A stretch of 26,546 nt of DNA, from the NCBI GenBank assembly GCA_008931825.1, contig QXVZ01009516.1:1-26546 (forward strand). Direction: 5' to 3'. A program made the position numbers and the translations under genes. The notes beneath the pieces were generated by a model. The model ran no database searches and was not told the DNA's origin. It worked only from the letters and a program-made list of their open reading frames with translations. Shown one piece after another: positions 24,632 through 26,546 of this stretch. This stretch comes from Phallusia fumigata (Eukaryota; Chordata; Ascidiacea; Phlebobranchia; Ascidiidae). The stretch's first letter is position 1, and every line of letters begins with the position of its first letter.

Positions 24632-26386
24632 ATGTCTGAAGTCATATTTCCCGCCGCCAATCAATGCGTCAGTGATGACGCAAGTACACGCGACGTCATA
24701 TTATCGCAAGTTCAAAATGACGCAGCTTTGTCTCCAGCCAGCGGATTTGAATCCATCGACAAAAACGTTGAAAACGATCAAAATGATTTGAACGTGACTC
24801 CAGAAAGCCACAACAGTCCTGCGCAATTTAACACCAGCCACGAACTTAGTTCGATAGATTCGAGGCCGGGACATGAAAGTTTTCTGACGTCACTGGATAG
24901 TGTGATGTCACTGACCAATCTGACGTCAGTCGGGGAGGATTTCGGCAATTTCGAAGGCGGCTACCGCTTTCAACCAACGAAGCAGTCACTTGAACAGTAT
25001 GAGTTGAATCCGAACCAGATCAACTACAACCAAACGAATCAACACTCCACAGACAACTTACTACAAGAACTTACCAACTCATGTCGGAATCAGTTTGAAC
25101 CAGGATTTCCGAGTCACCAAGCTGATGGCGAGCCCTTCGCTGCCCTCTGGCGGCCGATAATTTCCGAATCGTCGGAGTTTCAAAATTACTGCGACCCACA
25201 ACTTCAGCAGAATCTTTGTCAAGGGTAGGCGGCGTGGATAAAAATTGTTCCTTAAAACTTACTGGATATACCTTCAAATACAGCGCCCTGAAACTTGTTT
25301 TTCAAAGTCTTTTTTTGTAATCTTTCCTGCTTGTCGCAAACACCTTGCGACACCCAACCTTTAATTTCAACTCTGTCTTGTAACTTTTCTTTCATTCATT
25401 TCCAATCTTCTCTTCTCTTTCAGCAATCCTCCTGTCCCTTCGAATAAAAGTCAACAAGGTAGAAAAACTTTGTTCTTTCACTTTTGTCCGTTCAGCAAAA
25501 CTTAAATCAAAATTGTCCCATACAGGTCCGGACACTGGTGATGACGTCATCGACCTCACCGAGTCAGTGACGTCACTTGATGACGACAGCAACTCACCCG
25601 ACTCGCTTCACAGCGTCTACTCTTCGCCTCCCGAGTCAACGATCCCAACTACGAATATTAATTACGAGTTATACCCGGGACAGGTGGACCCGTTTCACGA
25701 TGACTCGTTCCCAATCGAGTACTACTCGCACAAAAGCGGATCGATGGCCCCGAGTTACTCGCATATAGTCTCGAACCAGCCGCACTTGGAGAACTCGAAT
25801 TATTCGCAACAGAGTTTTCCCGAAACCTACGAGTCAAGATCCGCCCCAAACCTGTTCGAAGTCGCAGTAGCGGAAAACACAACGTCATGGGGTCAACCAC
25901 CAGTGGCGCTAGTGAGTTCTGAGGAGTTAAACCCAAGAATTCCAACCCACAGCGAAATTGACCAATCAGGATGCGACACGCAGGTTCTAGTTGCTCCAAC
26001 TTTGCCGCTACACGAAACTTCAGGTACAACACCCAATTGGCTGTACTTTGTTCATTCCTTACCAAATGTTATGAACACAAATCAACATCAACATTTATTC
26101 AGTTGAGCCTCAGTTTGCAAGAAAACGTCCAACAATTGAACTTTCAAATCGAGAACTCTGGCTGAAGTTTTTCGAACTTGGAACTGAGATGATAATCACG
26201 AAGGCTGGAAGGTAAATGTCACCCAAATAATTCAAGTTTGCAAACGCATTGGTTCATGTTGGGGTATGTTACCTTGCTTCACAGGAGAATGTTTCCGGCT
26301 GTTAAACTAAACATCCGTGACTTGGATCCGAACAGAAATTACGCTTTGGCGATCGACATTCTTCCTGTGGATAATAACAGATACAG
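24632..26386 (+). CDS. T-box transcription factor, Tbx6/Tbx16-like, 5' part only
   Basis: Exons: 24632-25224, 25424-25458, 25526-26023, 26103-26211 and 26285-26386. They give 1337 nt (445 codons plus two bases) in continuous frame, and the last donor (AG|GTGGGG) leads into an intron that leaves the window. The T-box starts near residue 387: [20 protein letters not shown], then [16 protein letters not shown] and [11 protein letters not shown]. Family matches include [17 protein letters not shown] and the VDNxRY core. [16 protein letters not shown] and PVDxxRYR are closest to Tbx6, with Tbx16 and MGA next, from memory of these families. The 386-residue N-terminus is Ser/Thr/Asn/Gln- and Asp/Glu-rich, probably disordered, with a SUMO-interacting motif VIDLT (217-221). 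It binds DNA in the nucleus. Most DNA-contacting residues of the domain lie outside the window. I cannot assign an orthologue. Confidence 0.88.
24885..24928 (+). promoter_or_regulatory. Two perfect CRE palindromes in T-box exon 1
   Basis: TGACGTCA at 24885-24892 and 24921-24928, with a one-mismatch TGATGTCA between them at 24903-24910 and a CGACGTCA earlier at 24691-24698. They encode the repeated peptide pattern LTSL, VMSL, LTSV. They may be exonic regulatory sites or a by-product of the peptide repeat. Confidence 0.5.
25542..25575 (+). promoter_or_regulatory. Two perfect CRE palindromes in T-box exon 3
   Basis: TGACGTCA at 25542-25549 and 25568-25575, 26 bases apart, within codons for [16 protein letters not shown]. 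The first is in a different reading phase from the exon 1 copies (GAC GTC versus ACG TCA), so one peptide repeat cannot explain all of them. Confidence 0.5.
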
Positions 26387-26546
26387 GTGGGGAAAATTTA
26401 AATTGCAGAACAATTCCAATGTTGCGAAAATCCATTTTATCACACTTTGGTATTGTGCCTTATAGTAATGCAAAACTTAGAATACTTTTTAGTTAACCCA
26501 AGAACATATTCCGAAATGTCACTCTTTTGTTAACAACAGCATTGTT
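26387..26546 (+). other. Start of an intron in the T-box coding region
   Basis: After the donor GTGGGG the frame would continue only to stops without T-box similarity, so this is read as intron up to the window edge. No acceptor was seen. Confidence 0.65.

Overview
The window looks like nuclear DNA of an invertebrate chordate, most likely a Ciona-like tunicate. This is inferred from AT-rich intergenic DNA, small exons with mostly 0.3-0.6 kb GT-AG introns, a Cdc7 kinase and a PNUTS protein that align with vertebrate homologues yet are diverged, a T-box gene, and decayed short transposons in introns. No species-specific sequence was confirmed. There is no bacterial or viral gene organisation, and most short open frames are chance or antisense shadows.

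Layout. 1-5460 holds no gene that can be supported. It has a GC-richer, CpG-bearing stretch at about 1.5-3.4 kb with CRE-like sites and a degenerate tRNA-like sequence near 4.45-4.51 kb. 5461-9320 (minus) is a complete ten-exon CDC7 kinase gene, 596 codons when spliced. 9321-12404 is the divergent intergenic region. 12405-22536 (plus) is a thirteen-exon PPP1R10/PNUTS gene, 631 codons when spliced, with two hAT-like non-autonomous elements and a 3.2 kb intron 8. That intron contains a possible alternative last exon with its own poly(A) signal and a separate promoter-like cluster. 22537-24631 is the PNUTS 3' flank and the T-box upstream region. 24632 to the window end (plus) is the 5' part of a T-box transcription factor gene: a long acidic N-terminus, then the first part of the T-box. 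The rest lies beyond the window.

Biology. CDC7 is the catalytic subunit of DDK, which fires replication origins. PNUTS is the PP1-targeting scaffold of the PTW/PP1 phosphatase, acting on chromatin and RNA polymerase II. The T-box gene is most like the Tbx6/Tbx16 group, which in ascidians acts in muscle and mesoderm. The three genes are not an operon: CDC7 and PNUTS are head-to-head and the T-box gene follows PNUTS in tandem.

Most worth a second look: (i) five perfect TGACGTCA palindromes in and just upstream of the T-box gene, four inside coding exons; (ii) a canonical SUMO-interacting motif in its N-terminus; (iii) ATG directly after a splice acceptor in both plus-strand genes, suggesting spliced-leader trans-splicing; (iv) a possible truncated PNUTS isoform; and (v) no C-terminal CCCH finger in the PNUTS model, with a finger-like relic in the last intron. 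Exon borders were derived by hand from reading-frame continuity, splice consensus and family alignment. No search was run.
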